Origin: Deltaproteobacteria bacterium
GTDB lineage: Bacteria > Acidobacteriota > Thermoanaerobaculia > Multivoradales > JAHZIX01
DNA: 64,000 nucleotides
Assembly: GCA_022601195.1 (NCBI GenBank)
Contig: JAHZIX010000048.1
Span: 124,001 to 188,000 of the forward strand
Direction: 5' to 3'
Part shown: in pieces, positions 63,835 to 64,000 of the stretch
Position numbering within the stretch: the first letter of the stretch is position 1
Layout of the letters: each line of letters starts with the position of its first letter
The notes under the pieces: generated by a model
The model's database searches: none
What the model saw: only the letters and a program-made list of their open reading frames with translations
What the model was told of the DNA's origin: nothing
Made by a program: the position numbers and the translations under genes

Positions 63835-64000
63835 ACCGAGAAAGGTCGCCCAAGGTCGCGGAGGATATCAGATACCCCATGAAAAGGACTGTTATCCGAT
63901 TGTCCGGAATAGGGTTCCGAGTCTAGCTAACTCTTTCTCTTCACCGGAGTCGGCGCCATCTCTCGCTTTGGCCTTCAGTGATCTCGACGATCGAATCCAA
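63835..64000. other. Upstream region of the GT39-like operon, window end
   Basis: 166 nt with no gene. It should contain the promoter for the minus-strand operon. No element assigned. Confidence 0.4.

Overview
The window is a moderately GC-rich bacterial chromosome segment, about 60% by eye. It most resembles Acidobacteriota, perhaps the Thermoanaerobaculia/Holophagae side. The reasons are three large Ser/Thr kinase-TPR receptors, two ECF sigma factors of the long-loop type that pair with such kinases, a class III cyclase-TolB-TPR protein, many secreted proteins of unknown function, and housekeeping genes (prfC, ettA, yajQ) scattered among accessory genes. Myxococcota or Planctomycetota cannot be excluded without a search. 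No rRNA, tRNA or CRISPR array was recognised.

Layout. 1-15 kb: a kinase-TPR gene cut by the left edge, a secreted protein, an ECF sigma factor, an animal-type haem peroxidase, a trypsin-fold (NAL1-like) protease, a winged-helix/kinase/TPR fusion, a DEDD-type exonuclease and release factor 3. 15-23 kb: a 64-residue peptide followed by a haem-oxygenase-like diiron protein, a cyclase-TolB-TPR regulator, a methyltransferase, an antiporter, then a chorismate-lyase-like protein overlapping a PaaK-like CoA ligase. This may be a small biosynthetic island. 23-28 kb: ettA, a secreted beta-propeller protein and a complete but frameshifted IS256-type element with a 9-bp target duplication.

28.2-36.8 kb is the most striking region. 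Four genes run head to tail: a HEAT-like/alpha-beta hydrolase, a HEAT protein, a 2076-residue protein that I read as pseudo-CHAT / EVE-like / Ig-like / active CHAT protease / McrB-like AAA+, and a McrC-like partner without any visible nuclease domain. The architecture suggests a McrBC-type sensor whose output is proteolysis rather than DNA cutting, with the hydrolase as a possible downstream effector or substrate. This is an inference from domains and gene order.

38.5-41 kb holds a tandem duplication of a convergent pair of small secreted Cys-containing proteins. All four genes carry the same bipartite element, TGAC-N15-TTTGCGCGTAAC, upstream. A covarying hairpin lies between each pair. An ECF sigma factor and an overlapping non-RD kinase-TPR gene follow directly, so a shared regulon is plausible.

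44-55 kb: a small membrane protein, an SbcC/SbcD-like (YhaN/YhaO-type) pair, a DUF2147-like protein, yajQ, an NCS1 permease, a Tat-exported ankyrin protein, a histidine phosphatase and two secreted proteins. 55-64 kb, minus strand: a flippase, a glycosyltransferase, a secreted protein with its own terminator and two GT39-type mannosyltransferase-like membrane proteins, forming a cell-surface glycan locus.
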